In this document: positions 53,877-62,395 of the stretch, in pieces
Layout: every line of letters begins with the position of its first letter
How positions within the stretch are numbered: the first letter of the stretch is position 1
Source: Clostridium sp. K4410.MGS-306
GTDB lineage: Bacteria > Cyanobacteriota > Vampirovibrionia > Gastranaerophilales > Gastranaerophilaceae
Length of the DNA stretch: 64,000 nucleotides
Direction: 5' to 3'
Assembly: GCA_000980375.1 (NCBI GenBank)
Contig: LARD01000024.1
Location: 1 to 64,000 of the forward strand
The notes under the pieces: model-generated
Seen by the model: the letters and a program-made list of their open reading frames with translations, nothing else
Told to the model about the DNA's origin: nothing
Databases searched by the model: none
Made by a program: the position numbers and the translations under genes

Positions 53877-56036
53877 ATGAATTTTAAAGTTGAGTATATC
53901 AATAAGTTAAAAATTACAATTACTGCTGTATTAATTATTTTACTGTCATTATTTGCTTATTTTTTCAAAGATTTCTTTAATTATTTTGAAAATAAGTTTA
54001 TAGACGCACGCAGTTATCTCAGTGTTGATGGCGGAATATTCTCGCAAAAATTTAAAAAGTCTGACAGTGACATTGTTATCATTTCTGTTAATGATTTAAC
54101 CCAATACGAAGCAGCACGGTCTTCCGAATTGAATCTGACACGCTGGCCGTGGTCTCGTGTTGTATGGGCAAAAATCATTAACTTTATTGAAGCACAAAAG
54201 CCTGCTGTTCTTATAGTTGATTTAAATTTTTCAAACTACGAAGACCTTTCAAGAAACTATACCTCTCCTGATATGGTTTTGGCTGACACTATCGGATATT
54301 ACGACAACATTGTTTTGTCAACAGCATTAAGAACTCCATATAAAGACACTGACAAAATCGACCCTGCCAAAATTCTGGAGAATTTTGAAAACCCATACAA
54401 TCCCGCCAGCAACACTCTAAACATGTACATAGATAACAAACAGCTGGACAAGAATATTGCATATTATTCTCACACCCCCATTCCGAATATATTTACAAAC
54501 AGCACAACAATGGGAGTAACAAATCTTGTCACAGGGAATAACAAAAACGAAAATATCAGATATTCGCAACCCGTATACAAACTTATCAAAGGTAACAAAG
54601 AATATTACATCCCCTCACTTGCACTTGCTGCTCTTTTAAAGAAAGAAGGGATAGGAAAATTAGCTGAAGAAATCCCTATTGAAAATAATATTTTAAAAGT
54701 GGGCAAGCACAGAATAAGGCTGGACAACAACGGACAAACTTTTATAAACTGGCACTCACATGAAAATGCCTATATGGATATTCCAGTTAATTCAATTTTA
54801 TTGAGTATGGTAAGAGGGACATCTTATTTTGAATACGACAAAATGAAATATCCGCTCAGCTTTTTAAAAGACAAAATAGTAATCATAGCACAAACACAAA
54901 CAGGGACTGAAACCCACAACACACCTGTAGCAAAAGACCTGCCTGACGCGCAGATAAAAGCAACTATTATTGATAATTATTTAAACGATTCTGACATAAC
55001 AAACAAACAAAAAAGGCCGTTTTTAAAACACATAACTCCTTATAAAGGCACAATCATAACCTGCATATTCTGTGCTTCAATAATATTTGTAATGCTGATT
55101 GCAACAGATATGACACTGGCTTTTATCAACGGTTCTTTGATTATTTTTATTTATATTTTGTTGAGCATATTTTTGTTCTGTCATCCAAAATTCCGAATAA
55201 TAATTGACATGGCTATGCCGTTATACTGGATATGTTCTATATTTATAATTTCATTTGTACTAAAAGCACATCATGAATTAAAAAAGAAAAGGAAAATTGA
55301 AACCATATTCGGAAATTTGGTATCACAGCAGGTTTTAAAACAGCTTGTGACAAAACCGCACCGTCTTAATTTAAAATCAAGCGTGCAAAAAGTTACTGTA
55401 ATGTCTTGCAACATATACAACAATCTTAAAATTTCAGACGAATTGTCTCCTGAAAAATATGTTGAACTTGTAAACAATGTATTTAATACTATTGAAAAAA
55501 TAATATTTAAATATAACGGCACCATCAACAGATTTGTCGGCAATTCCGTACTTGTATACTGGGGATATCCTATTCACTCGCGCAAAGACAGTGAAAATGC
55601 TATCCGTGCAGCTTTAGAAATTCTGCAAAAAATCGACGAGTACAATGCAAGCGTACACAATATCAATTTTGAAGATTATGACGAGCAGAATTTTGAAGAA
55701 AAAAATCCTGGTAAATATTTTATCAAAGTAAAAATTGCAATAAATACAGGAGAAGCTCTTATCGGGCAAATCGGCTCTTCCAAGGTTTCTGATTTCACGG
55801 TGCTTGGTGACACTGTTGACGCGGTTGAAAGGCTTGAAGATGTTGCAGAAGAATTTGATAAAGATTTAATTGTCACAAAAAACACACTGGATCAGTTAGA
55901 TGAAGAAATACCCGCAAATTATATGGGACAAATAAGATTAAAGAATTCCGCTGACAAAATAAAAATATTTGAGTTAAAATTGCCTCAAGAAGAAGAAAAT
56001 AATAATTGGGACAACGAGGATAATGCTTCATATTGA
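53877..56036 (+). CDS. CHASE2 sensor with degenerate class III adenylyl cyclase domain
   Basis: 719 residues. N-terminal membrane helix (~10-32), a CHASE2 sensor region outside the membrane (~35-370: IVIISVNDL, RWPWSR, VLIVDLNF, and THNTPVAKDLPDAQIKATII), then helices at ~390-465 and a cyclase domain from ~490. In that domain both metal-binding Asp residues are Asn: N512 (MSCNIYN, family FxDI) and N556 (RFVGNSVL, family KxxGD). The Asn of VNxAxR is Asp (D648), while R652 remains. It therefore probably binds but does not make cyclic nucleotides. It overlaps rqcH by 14 bases. Confidence 0.85.
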   Translation: MNFKVEYINKLKITITAVLIILLSLFAYFFKDFFNYFENKFIDARSYLSVDGGIFSQKFKKSDSDIVIISVNDLTQYEAARSSELNLTRWPWSRVVWAKIINFIEAQKPAVLIVDLNFSNYEDLSRNYTSPDMVLADTIGYYDNIVLSTALRTPYKDTDKIDPAKILENFENPYNPASNTLNMYIDNKQLDKNIAYYSHTPIPNIFTNSTTMGVTNLVTGNNKNENIRYSQPVYKLIKGNKEYYIPSLALAALLKKEGIGKLAEEIPIENNILKVGKHRIRLDNNGQTFINWHSHENAYMDIPVNSILLSMVRGTSYFEYDKMKYPLSFLKDKIVIIAQTQTGTETHNTPVAKDLPDAQIKATIIDNYLNDSDITNKQKRPFLKHITPYKGTIITCIFCASIIFVMLIATDMTLAFINGSLIIFIYILLSIFLFCHPKFRIIIDMAMPLYWICSIFIISFVLKAHHELKKKRKIETIFGNLVSQQVLKQLVTKPHRLNLKSSVQKVTVMSCNIYNNLKISDELSPEKYVELVNNVFNTIEKIIFKYNGTINRFVGNSVLVYWGYPIHSRKDSENAIRAALEILQKIDEYNASVHNINFEDYDEQNFEEKNPGKYFIKVKIAINTGEALIGQIGSSKVSDFTVLGDTVDAVERLEDVAEEFDKDLIVTKNTLDQLDEEIPANYMGQIRLKNSADKIKIFELKLPQEEENNNWDNEDNASY

Positions 56037-57708
56037 TTCACTGCTTCTTGAAGCTTTTTACGAAGAAAACAAAGATTTTTTTATAAACGCAAGATTACAA
56101 AAAATTCAGCAGCCGACAAGACGCGAAGTTATTTTGCAAATGAGAAATAACGGCGAGTCAAAAAAATTGTACATAAATATCAATCCAAGTTTTCATCATC
56201 TTTGTTTTATGAACAAAGAAAATGAAGCAAAAAGAAATATTCAAATCCCCAAACAGCCACCAATGTTTTGCATGCTATTAAGAAAACACATGGAAGGTGC
56301 AAGGATTTTAAAAATAAACAAGCCTGAATTTGAAAGAATAATTGAGCTTACGTTTGAAAATTACAATGAAATAGGCGATAGAATTGAAGAATGTCTGTCT
56401 ATAGAATTGATGGGAAAACACAGTAATATTGTACTTTACAATACAGACAATAATATTATTCTAGGCTGTGCGCACAATATAGGAGAAGAAAAAAGTAAAG
56501 AAAGAGAGCTTGCCGGAGGACTTCCTTATATTTATCCGCCAAAACAAAACAAAAAAAATCTTTTACAAACACGTTTCAATAGTTTCAAATCTGCGATTTT
56601 AAAATCCAACGATTCACTAAAAAAAGCTGTCGCAGACAAATATTTTTCGTTATCACAAATCACAGTGCAGGAAATTTGTGACGCAAAAAATATCGACTCA
56701 AACCAAACAGCAAATTCGTTATCCGAACAAAATTTACAGATTCTGTTTGTTGAGCTGCATGAATTTTTGGAAAATAAAAACAGGCTGTATTCAGTTGATA
56801 AAGATTATTCCAAATATTCTTGTATAAATAATCTTGGAAATGAATATGACAACATCAACAATTTAATTGATGATTATTTTGCTTTAAATATAGAAAAAAA
56901 TCTTGTTTCAAATTTGAAAACAAATTTGAAAGCAAAAATCAATAAGGAATTAAAAAAACAAACAAATACTTTTAATAACCAGCAAAAGCAGATTGATAAA
57001 AAAGAAAAAGCACAAATGTATATGACCAAAGGCAACCTTTTAACAGCCAATTCATATGCCGTGTCTGCGGGACAAAAATCTGTTACTTTAACAGACTATG
57101 AAACAAACACACCTGTTGAAATACAACTGGATGAAACCCTTTCTGTTATTGACAATGCAAAAAGATATTTTGCGCTGTATAACAAAACAAAAAAAGCATA
57201 TCAAGTTGCACAGGAAATGTCAGAACAAACAAAAGAGGAAATCGATTATCTCAATCAGCTTTTGTTTGACATTGATATTTGTGACAATTTTGAAGAGCTC
57301 AAAGAAATAGCACAGGAGTTTGAGCCGCCGCAAAAAATTGACAAAAAGAAAAAAGAAGAAAATATCAAACTTACAAAAGAAAAGATTGATGGATTCACTG
57401 TATATATAGGAAAAAACAACAAGCAAAATGACTATTTGTATTCAAAAATTTCATCCGGAGATGATGTCTGGTTTCACGTTTTAAATACACCGGGCTCACA
57501 CGTAATAGCCAAGACAGGAAGCTCTTCTCAACAATTAAAAGATGAGACGGTTTTAAAAATAGCAAAACTTGCCAAACAATATTCGACTGCTAAAAACTCA
57601 ACAAAAGCAGCTGTTGTTTATACATTACGAAAATACATAAAACGGCCTAACAACACAAAATCAGGATTTGTTGTTTATAAAAATGAAACAGAAATTGTTG
57701 TAGATTAA
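56023..57708 (+). CDS. NFACT family protein, RqcH/Rqc2-like
   Basis: 561 residues. NFACT-N domain (ARLQKIQQPTRREVILQM), middle helix-hairpin-helix region, coiled coil (~290-420) and C-terminal NFACT-R (YLYSKISSGDDVWFHVLNTP, GSHVIAKTG, VVYTLRKYIKRP). RqcH recruits tRNA-Ala to stalled 50S subunits and adds alanine tails so that proteases degrade the nascent chain. Older names call it fibronectin-binding protein. Its start lies inside the CHASE2 gene end, so translation is coupled. Confidence 0.92.
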   Translation: MLHIDSLLLEAFYEENKDFFINARLQKIQQPTRREVILQMRNNGESKKLYININPSFHHLCFMNKENEAKRNIQIPKQPPMFCMLLRKHMEGARILKINKPEFERIIELTFENYNEIGDRIEECLSIELMGKHSNIVLYNTDNNIILGCAHNIGEEKSKERELAGGLPYIYPPKQNKKNLLQTRFNSFKSAILKSNDSLKKAVADKYFSLSQITVQEICDAKNIDSNQTANSLSEQNLQILFVELHEFLENKNRLYSVDKDYSKYSCINNLGNEYDNINNLIDDYFALNIEKNLVSNLKTNLKAKINKELKKQTNTFNNQQKQIDKKEKAQMYMTKGNLLTANSYAVSAGQKSVTLTDYETNTPVEIQLDETLSVIDNAKRYFALYNKTKKAYQVAQEMSEQTKEEIDYLNQLLFDIDICDNFEELKEIAQEFEPPQKIDKKKKEENIKLTKEKIDGFTVYIGKNNKQNDYLYSKISSGDDVWFHVLNTPGSHVIAKTGSSSQQLKDETVLKIAKLAKQYSTAKNSTKAAVVYTLRKYIKRPNNTKSGFVVYKNETEIVVD

Positions 57709-57720
57709 TTAAATTATTAA

Positions 57721-58179
57721 TTAAACTTCTTTGTTAACAAAAACGCTTGGCATTTTTGAAAGGCCAAGTATTGCATTAGTTGCATCTTCTGGAGAGATTG
57801 TTTTTACTATTTCCTGTTTTTCAGAATCCCAAACCTCAATCATATTGTCTTGGTTGAAGCGAAAATGAAATTGAGCTCCGTATTCATCATCCTCATCATC
57901 TATCAAATCAGGATTTGGAGGAGTGTTAGTGTTTTCTTGAGAGGGGCTTTCCTCTTCATCTTCTTTTTCTTTAGGTTCACCAACAAATGGGATAGTGCCG
58001 TTAAAAGCAGCATCCGGGTCTTTTCGGCCGGCTTTTTCTTTTTTGCCCACGCCGTCAACGTCTGCCATTTGGTTTTCAAGAGCTTGCTTGGCAGTGGCTT
58101 CTGCCTCATTGGCAAGCTGCGCAGAGGACATATTCCTGTTTATTCCCAAATTAGACATTGAAAACCCGTCAATACCCAC
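57721..58179 (-). CDS. FlaG-like domain protein with acidic disordered middle
   Basis: About 152 residues. GTG 58179 is preferred because agaagaggt sits 6 bases upstream; GTG 58185 would begin at that site. The first third is Ala/Gln/Asn-rich and the middle is acidic and Pro-rich (~55-95). The last 50 residues (FHFRFNQDNMIEVWDSEKQE then IVKTISPEDATNAIL) resemble FlaG, a flagellar protein linked to filament length. No flagellar genes adjoin it. The FlaG call is tentative. Confidence 0.5.
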   Translation of the reverse strand: MGIDGFSMSNLGINRNMSSAQLANEAEATAKQALENQMADVDGVGKKEKAGRKDPDAAFNGTIPFVGEPKEKEDEEESPSQENTNTPPNPDLIDDEDDEYGAQFHFRFNQDNMIEVWDSEKQEIVKTISPEDATNAILGLSKMPSVFVNKEV

Positions 58180-58225
58180 AGACACCTCTTCTTAACATTT
58201 TTGATATATACTTCGTACATGATAT

Positions 58226-58231
58226 TATAAT
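58226..58231 (+). promoter_or_regulatory. Possible -10 box for the 58265 gene
   Basis: tataat about 35 bases before the start codon, with ttgata at 58201-58206 as a possible -35 at a long 19-base spacing. Motif match only. Confidence 0.35.
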
Positions 58232-58264
58232 ACATGTTAGGGATATTATAAATAGTGGAGTTAA

Positions 58265-59050
58265 TTGAGTTTTATGGCACAAAATAACCTGGGTGTTCTT
58301 ATAGGGACAATTTTGGATGCGCCTGTTTGGGTGCAGGAAGTAATCTTTCTTGATTTAAAAAGACATCTTGAAACAATTCACCCAGGCAGTACTGATCCCG
58401 GCAGAGAAGATGAAATATACCCTTCTCTTGTGCCTGAAGTTTCTTTTAAAGGAAAAAAAGAGCTTCAAAATCATGATTTGAATCTTGATATGAATGTTTA
58501 CAGATATTTAGACAGTGCATTAAAAGGGCTCAGGGTAATTGATATTACGTTGAATAATTTTTGGACACTGGAAGAATCCTCTTCATATCTTGCACAATGT
58601 ATTAAAGCAGAGCTTATAAAAAATCCTCCAAACCCGGTGGTAAGTGCAAGCATATTTTATCTTGGCGGTGAAATAAGACTGGGTGAGTATGTTAAAAGGT
58701 TGAATATGATAAACATAGAACAGCTTGATGACATATTAAGAAATCAAAAACATTATAACGACCAAAACCCTGATGCAAAATTGAGAATCGGTGAAATTAT
58801 GGTTAAAATGGGGCTTGTGGCAAACCGGGATATTGACAAAATTATCACTATTAAAAACGAAGCTCAAAAACGTTTTATTATGAAAAATGATTTTAAACAA
58901 ACACCTGTGCAGCCTGTATCATCAGTACAACCGGTGCAAAACAATGCAGAAATAATTGAGCTTAAACAAAAACTTCAAAAACTCACAGCAGAAAATAATC
59001 TTTTAAAAGATAAATTAAGAGCTATATTTAATATTCAAAATAAAAAATAG
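58265..59050 (+). CDS. Protein with tandem MshEN/GspE-N-like repeats
   Basis: 261 residues. Ggag at 58257 favours TTG 58265; ATG 58274 is the alternative. EVSFKGKK near residue 58 has the SFKG motif of the 18085 protein. Residues ~135-200 hold two copies of a LGE...L...I....LDDIL pattern (IRLGEYVKRLNMINIEQLDD; IGEIMVKMGLVANRDIDKII), as in the N-terminal domains of type IV pilus/type II secretion ATPases (MshEN), some of which bind c-di-GMP. No ATPase follows. A coiled coil ends the protein (~235-258). Confidence 0.6.
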   Translation: MSFMAQNNLGVLIGTILDAPVWVQEVIFLDLKRHLETIHPGSTDPGREDEIYPSLVPEVSFKGKKELQNHDLNLDMNVYRYLDSALKGLRVIDITLNNFWTLEESSSYLAQCIKAELIKNPPNPVVSASIFYLGGEIRLGEYVKRLNMINIEQLDDILRNQKHYNDQNPDAKLRIGEIMVKMGLVANRDIDKIITIKNEAQKRFIMKNDFKQTPVQPVSSVQPVQNNAEIIELKQKLQKLTAENNLLKDKLRAIFNIQNKK

Positions 59051-59096
59051 CACTTAACAGCTCACAGCCTAAGAAGAAACTCTGCTACTTATCTTT

Positions 59097-59771
59097 TTAA
59101 CCGAAGGTTTTAAATGTTTCTTCAATGTTTTTATCAATAACTTTTTTAACAGAATCCATTTCGGTTTCTATTGCTTTTTGTTCAGTAGAGAGCTGTTGAA
59201 TCTGTGTATCAAACTTTTTATCTATACGTTCAAGTTTTTCAACCTTGGCTTCGTATTCTGCATTGGCAATATTATAATCACCCTGATCAGCACCCTGGTA
59301 GATAAAAGAGGCACCATCCAGAGACTGGCTGACCCAGCTGCCGGAATTGTCCTGGCGCATAATAGTCCAGTTGCCTGTTTTCAGGTTGTTTTCAAAATAA
59401 TCAGCCTGTGTTGCATAAGGCTCTACAACATAGTTTTCAACAGTTTTACCTTCCGGCATCGGGTTTGGCAATTCTGTTACAACCGTACGGCCAAAAGAAT
59501 CTTCTACCTGCATAGCAAGCCCGCCATCTTCGGCGCTGCCTGTAACAATCTGATAGGAAAGTCTTGGCAGGTCTGTTGTAATAGAACCTGTTCCGGATGG
59601 AGAATAATAAAGGTGTTGCACATTCATACCGTTATTAAAAAGACTTATTTCGTCTTCAATCAGATTTGCATTCATCAGCTTTTGCTGTGTAAGCTGTTGA
59701 ATCTGAAATTCAACGTTATTCTTTCTAGCTGTTAAACACAGGTATCGTGCCTGTGATGCTGACATGCCCAT
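59097..59771 (-). CDS. Coiled-coil protein with SASQARYL-type N-terminus
   Basis: 224 residues. It begins GMSASQARYLCLTARKNNVE and has a second coiled coil at the end (~170-222: KFDTQIQQLSTEQKAIETEM then DSVKKVIDKNIEETFKTF). The middle is a beta-rich, Gly/Ser-rich domain (YQIVTGSAEDGGLAMQVEDS). I have seen similar starts in uncultured gut bacteria but know no function. The head-and-tail helix layout recalls axial flagellar/type III secreted proteins; that is only a resemblance. Aaggag precedes the ATG. Confidence 0.6.
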   Translation of the reverse strand: MGMSASQARYLCLTARKNNVEFQIQQLTQQKLMNANLIEDEISLFNNGMNVQHLYYSPSGTGSITTDLPRLSYQIVTGSAEDGGLAMQVEDSFGRTVVTELPNPMPEGKTVENYVVEPYATQADYFENNLKTGNWTIMRQDNSGSWVSQSLDGASFIYQGADQGDYNIANAEYEAKVEKLERIDKKFDTQIQQLSTEQKAIETEMDSVKKVIDKNIEETFKTFG

Positions 59772-59907
59772 AATCTGATACTCCTTTTTACAAATAATTT
59801 ATCGGAATAATTTGTACTATTCTTTAGGATTTTAAGATTAGTTTTAACAAATATTTACAATTAATGTAACAATATCGGTAAGTAACAACACCAACTCATT
59901 TTTAGAC

Positions 59908-59913
59908 TATAAT
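59908..59913 (+). promoter_or_regulatory. Probable -10 box for gatA
   Basis: tataat 62 bases before the gatA ATG. No clear -35. A gagg site at 59957 and aagaag at 59969 are the nearest ribosome-site candidates. Confidence 0.4.
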
Positions 59914-59975
59914 TATTTATATAGAATTTAATAAATTTTTTGAAATAGTAAAGACAGAGGAATAAATAAAGAAGT

Positions 59976-61439
59976 ATGGAAGAATTGCTTAAAAAGACGT
60001 CATCAGAGCAAAGAAAAGCTCTTTTAAATAAGGAAATTTCAGCTCAAGAACTTGTTAATGCACATTACGCAAGAATTGAAAAAGTTGATTCAACACTTGG
60101 AGCATACAATTCATTGTGCAAAGAGCAAGCTCTTGAAACAGCAAAAAATGTTGATGAAAAAATAGCTAAAGGTGAACCGCTGCCTCCTCTAGCAGGTATC
60201 CCTCTTGCATTAAAAGACAACATCAACCTTAAAGATACAAAAACTACAGCGTCGAGCAAAATTTTGGAAAATTTTGTATCACCTTATGACGCAACAGTTT
60301 CTACAAAGTTGAAAGAAAATCTAATTCCGATTCTTGGTAAAGTGAACCTTGATGAATTTGCAATGGGGTCTTCTACTGAAAACTCGGCATTTAAAATTAC
60401 CAGAAACCCCTGGGATACAAATAAAGTTCCAGGAGGAAGCTCCGGTGGTTCAGCAGCAGCTGTTGCAGGTTATGAGGCAACACTTGCTCTTGGTTCTGAT
60501 ACAGGCGGAAGTATTCGTCTTCCTGCAAGTTTTTGCGGAATTGTCGGTATGAAACCTACTTATGGAAGAGTTTCAAGATACGGTCTTATTGCTTTTGCTT
60601 CATCATTAGACCAGATTGGCCCTTTTGCAAGAAATGTTGAAGACACTGCTCTTTTACTCGAAGCAATAAGCGGACACGACCATCACGATTCCACATCTTT
60701 GGATATTCCTGTTCCTGCTTTTTCAAAGGCGTTGAATAAAGATATTAAAGGCTCCAAAGTCGGTGTCATAAAAGAGCTTCTGGCAGAAGGTGTTTCACCG
60801 GATGTAAAAAATGCCGTTGAAAATGCAATAAAAATGTACAAAGAGCTTGGTGCTGAGATTGTAGAAATATCACTGCCACTTCTTGAGTATTCAATAGGCG
60901 TATATTACATCCTGGCTACTGCAGAAGCCAGCTCAAACCTTGCACGATTCGACGGTGTAAAATATGGTCACAGGACAAAAGAGCCAAAAAACCTTCTTGA
61001 AATGTATACAAAAACAAGAGCAGAAGGTTTTGGAGACGAAGTAAAAAGAAGAATAATGCTTGGTACATATGCTCTTAGTGCGGGTTATTATGATGCTTAT
61101 TACAAAAAAGCACAGCAGTTAAGACGATTAATCAAAGAAGATTTTGACAGAGCTTTTGAAAAGGTAGACATTCTTGTTTCACCTACCTGCCCGAATACTG
61201 CTTTTGAAATAGGTTCTAAAATTGAAGATCCGTTAAGCATGTACTTAACAGATATCGGTACAATCAGTGCAAACCTTGCGGGTATACCCGGAATGAGCCT
61301 TCCTTGTGGTTATGACTCTGACGGAATGCCAATCGGCTTGCAGATACTTGCACCTGCACTTCAGGAAGAAAAATTATTCAACATGGCTTATAATTTTGAG
61401 CAGGCAGCAAAAGATATACAAAGACAGCCAAATCTGTAA
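59976..61439 (+). CDS. gatA: Glutamyl/aspartyl-tRNA amidotransferase subunit A
   Basis: 487 residues, amidase-signature enzyme. Catalytic triad K80 (PLALKDN), S155 (GGSSGGS) and S179 (SDTGGSIRLPAS) is intact. In GatCAB it releases ammonia from glutamine to convert Glu-tRNA-Gln (and Asp-tRNA-Asn) to the correct aminoacyl-tRNA. gatB and gatC are not adjacent. The exported TPR/NHL gene follows 26 bases later and may share its transcript. Confidence 0.97.
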   Translation: MEELLKKTSSEQRKALLNKEISAQELVNAHYARIEKVDSTLGAYNSLCKEQALETAKNVDEKIAKGEPLPPLAGIPLALKDNINLKDTKTTASSKILENFVSPYDATVSTKLKENLIPILGKVNLDEFAMGSSTENSAFKITRNPWDTNKVPGGSSGGSAAAVAGYEATLALGSDTGGSIRLPASFCGIVGMKPTYGRVSRYGLIAFASSLDQIGPFARNVEDTALLLEAISGHDHHDSTSLDIPVPAFSKALNKDIKGSKVGVIKELLAEGVSPDVKNAVENAIKMYKELGAEIVEISLPLLEYSIGVYYILATAEASSNLARFDGVKYGHRTKEPKNLLEMYTKTRAEGFGDEVKRRIMLGTYALSAGYYDAYYKKAQQLRRLIKEDFDRAFEKVDILVSPTCPNTAFEIGSKIEDPLSMYLTDIGTISANLAGIPGMSLPCGYDSDGMPIGLQILAPALQEEKLFNMAYNFEQAAKDIQRQPNL

Positions 61440-61465
61440 TTAAAATAATAGAAATTGGAGAAAAG

Positions 61466-62323
61466 ATGAAAAAATTATTAACAAACATCGGGTTAACATT
61501 AAGTTTATCTCTCATTCTCGCCGCAGGTGCTGCAAACAGCGCGTTTGCATATTCTACGGAAGGCGCAATGTATTACAATGAAGGTCTAGACCTTTATTCA
61601 AGAGGCGAGTACGCTAAAGCACTCCAATCTTTTAAAACAGCGGTTGCAAAAGACCCTGATTTTATTGATGCATATTACAACATGGGTGCATTGTACGAAT
61701 ATTTAAAAAGCTACAACTCTGCAATTGCTTCTTACTCAAAAATATATCAACTTGACCCTAATGACAAAGAAACAGTTCTTAAGTTATCCGAACTCTATTT
61801 CAAGCTCGGTAACTACGAAAGAGCATTGTTTTACATAACTAAAATTAATGAAAATGATGACCTCTATGGCAAGGCTCAAAGCCTTAAAAACCAGATAGTG
61901 GTTGCATCACAAAAAGCTGCTGCAAAAAATGCCCTTGCAAACAACAATTCTGCTAACGAAACAAATAAAACTATAGTAGATAAATTCTCAGGTCCTACCG
62001 GTCTTGCTATAGACTCAAAAGGTATTTTGTATGTTGCAAGCTACACAGATAACAGCATTTACAAGGTGATGCCAAACGGACAATCTCAACTGTTTTCAAA
62101 AAGCCCGCTGCTTGGCGGCCCCATAGGTCTTGCTTTTGACTCTATGGACAACCTCTATGTTGCAAACTATGCAAAAAGTAATATTTTAAAAATTAACAAA
62201 GCCGGTCAGGTATACACATTTATGAATAAAATTACAAACCCGTATTACCTCATTATAAAAGGCAATTATATGTATATTACAGAACAGGGCAATAACACTG
62301 TTATCAAATATAAATTATACTAA
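61466..62323 (+). CDS. Exported TPR and NHL-type beta-propeller protein
   Basis: 285 residues. Signal peptide with AFA-Y cleavage near residue 28. About three TPR units (~32-135: YYNEGLDLYSRGEYAKALQS, IDAYYNMGALYEYLKSYNSA) are followed by NHL-like strands (PTGLAIDSKGILYVASYTDN, PIGLAFDSMDNLYVANY, ITEQGNNTVIKYKLY). Only about three blades are present, fewer than a full propeller. It probably acts as an extracytoplasmic interaction protein. A bidirectional terminator follows. Confidence 0.82.
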   Translation: MKKLLTNIGLTLSLSLILAAGAANSAFAYSTEGAMYYNEGLDLYSRGEYAKALQSFKTAVAKDPDFIDAYYNMGALYEYLKSYNSAIASYSKIYQLDPNDKETVLKLSELYFKLGNYERALFYITKINENDDLYGKAQSLKNQIVVASQKAAAKNALANNNSANETNKTIVDKFSGPTGLAIDSKGILYVASYTDNSIYKVMPNGQSQLFSKSPLLGGPIGLAFDSMDNLYVANYAKSNILKINKAGQVYTFMNKITNPYYLIIKGNYMYITEQGNNTVIKYKLY

Positions 62324-62331
62324 AATTCAAT

Positions 62332-62367
62332 AAAAAATCCCGGTTTATAAAGACCGGGATTTTTTTT
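62332..62367. terminator. Bidirectional terminator between the TPR/NHL gene and nifS
   Basis: Stem atcccggt / accgggat with an A run before and a run of T after, loop of 8 bases. It works for both convergent genes. Confidence 0.88.
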
Positions 62368-62395
62368 AATTCGAAAAGCGTCATTTACTCGATAA

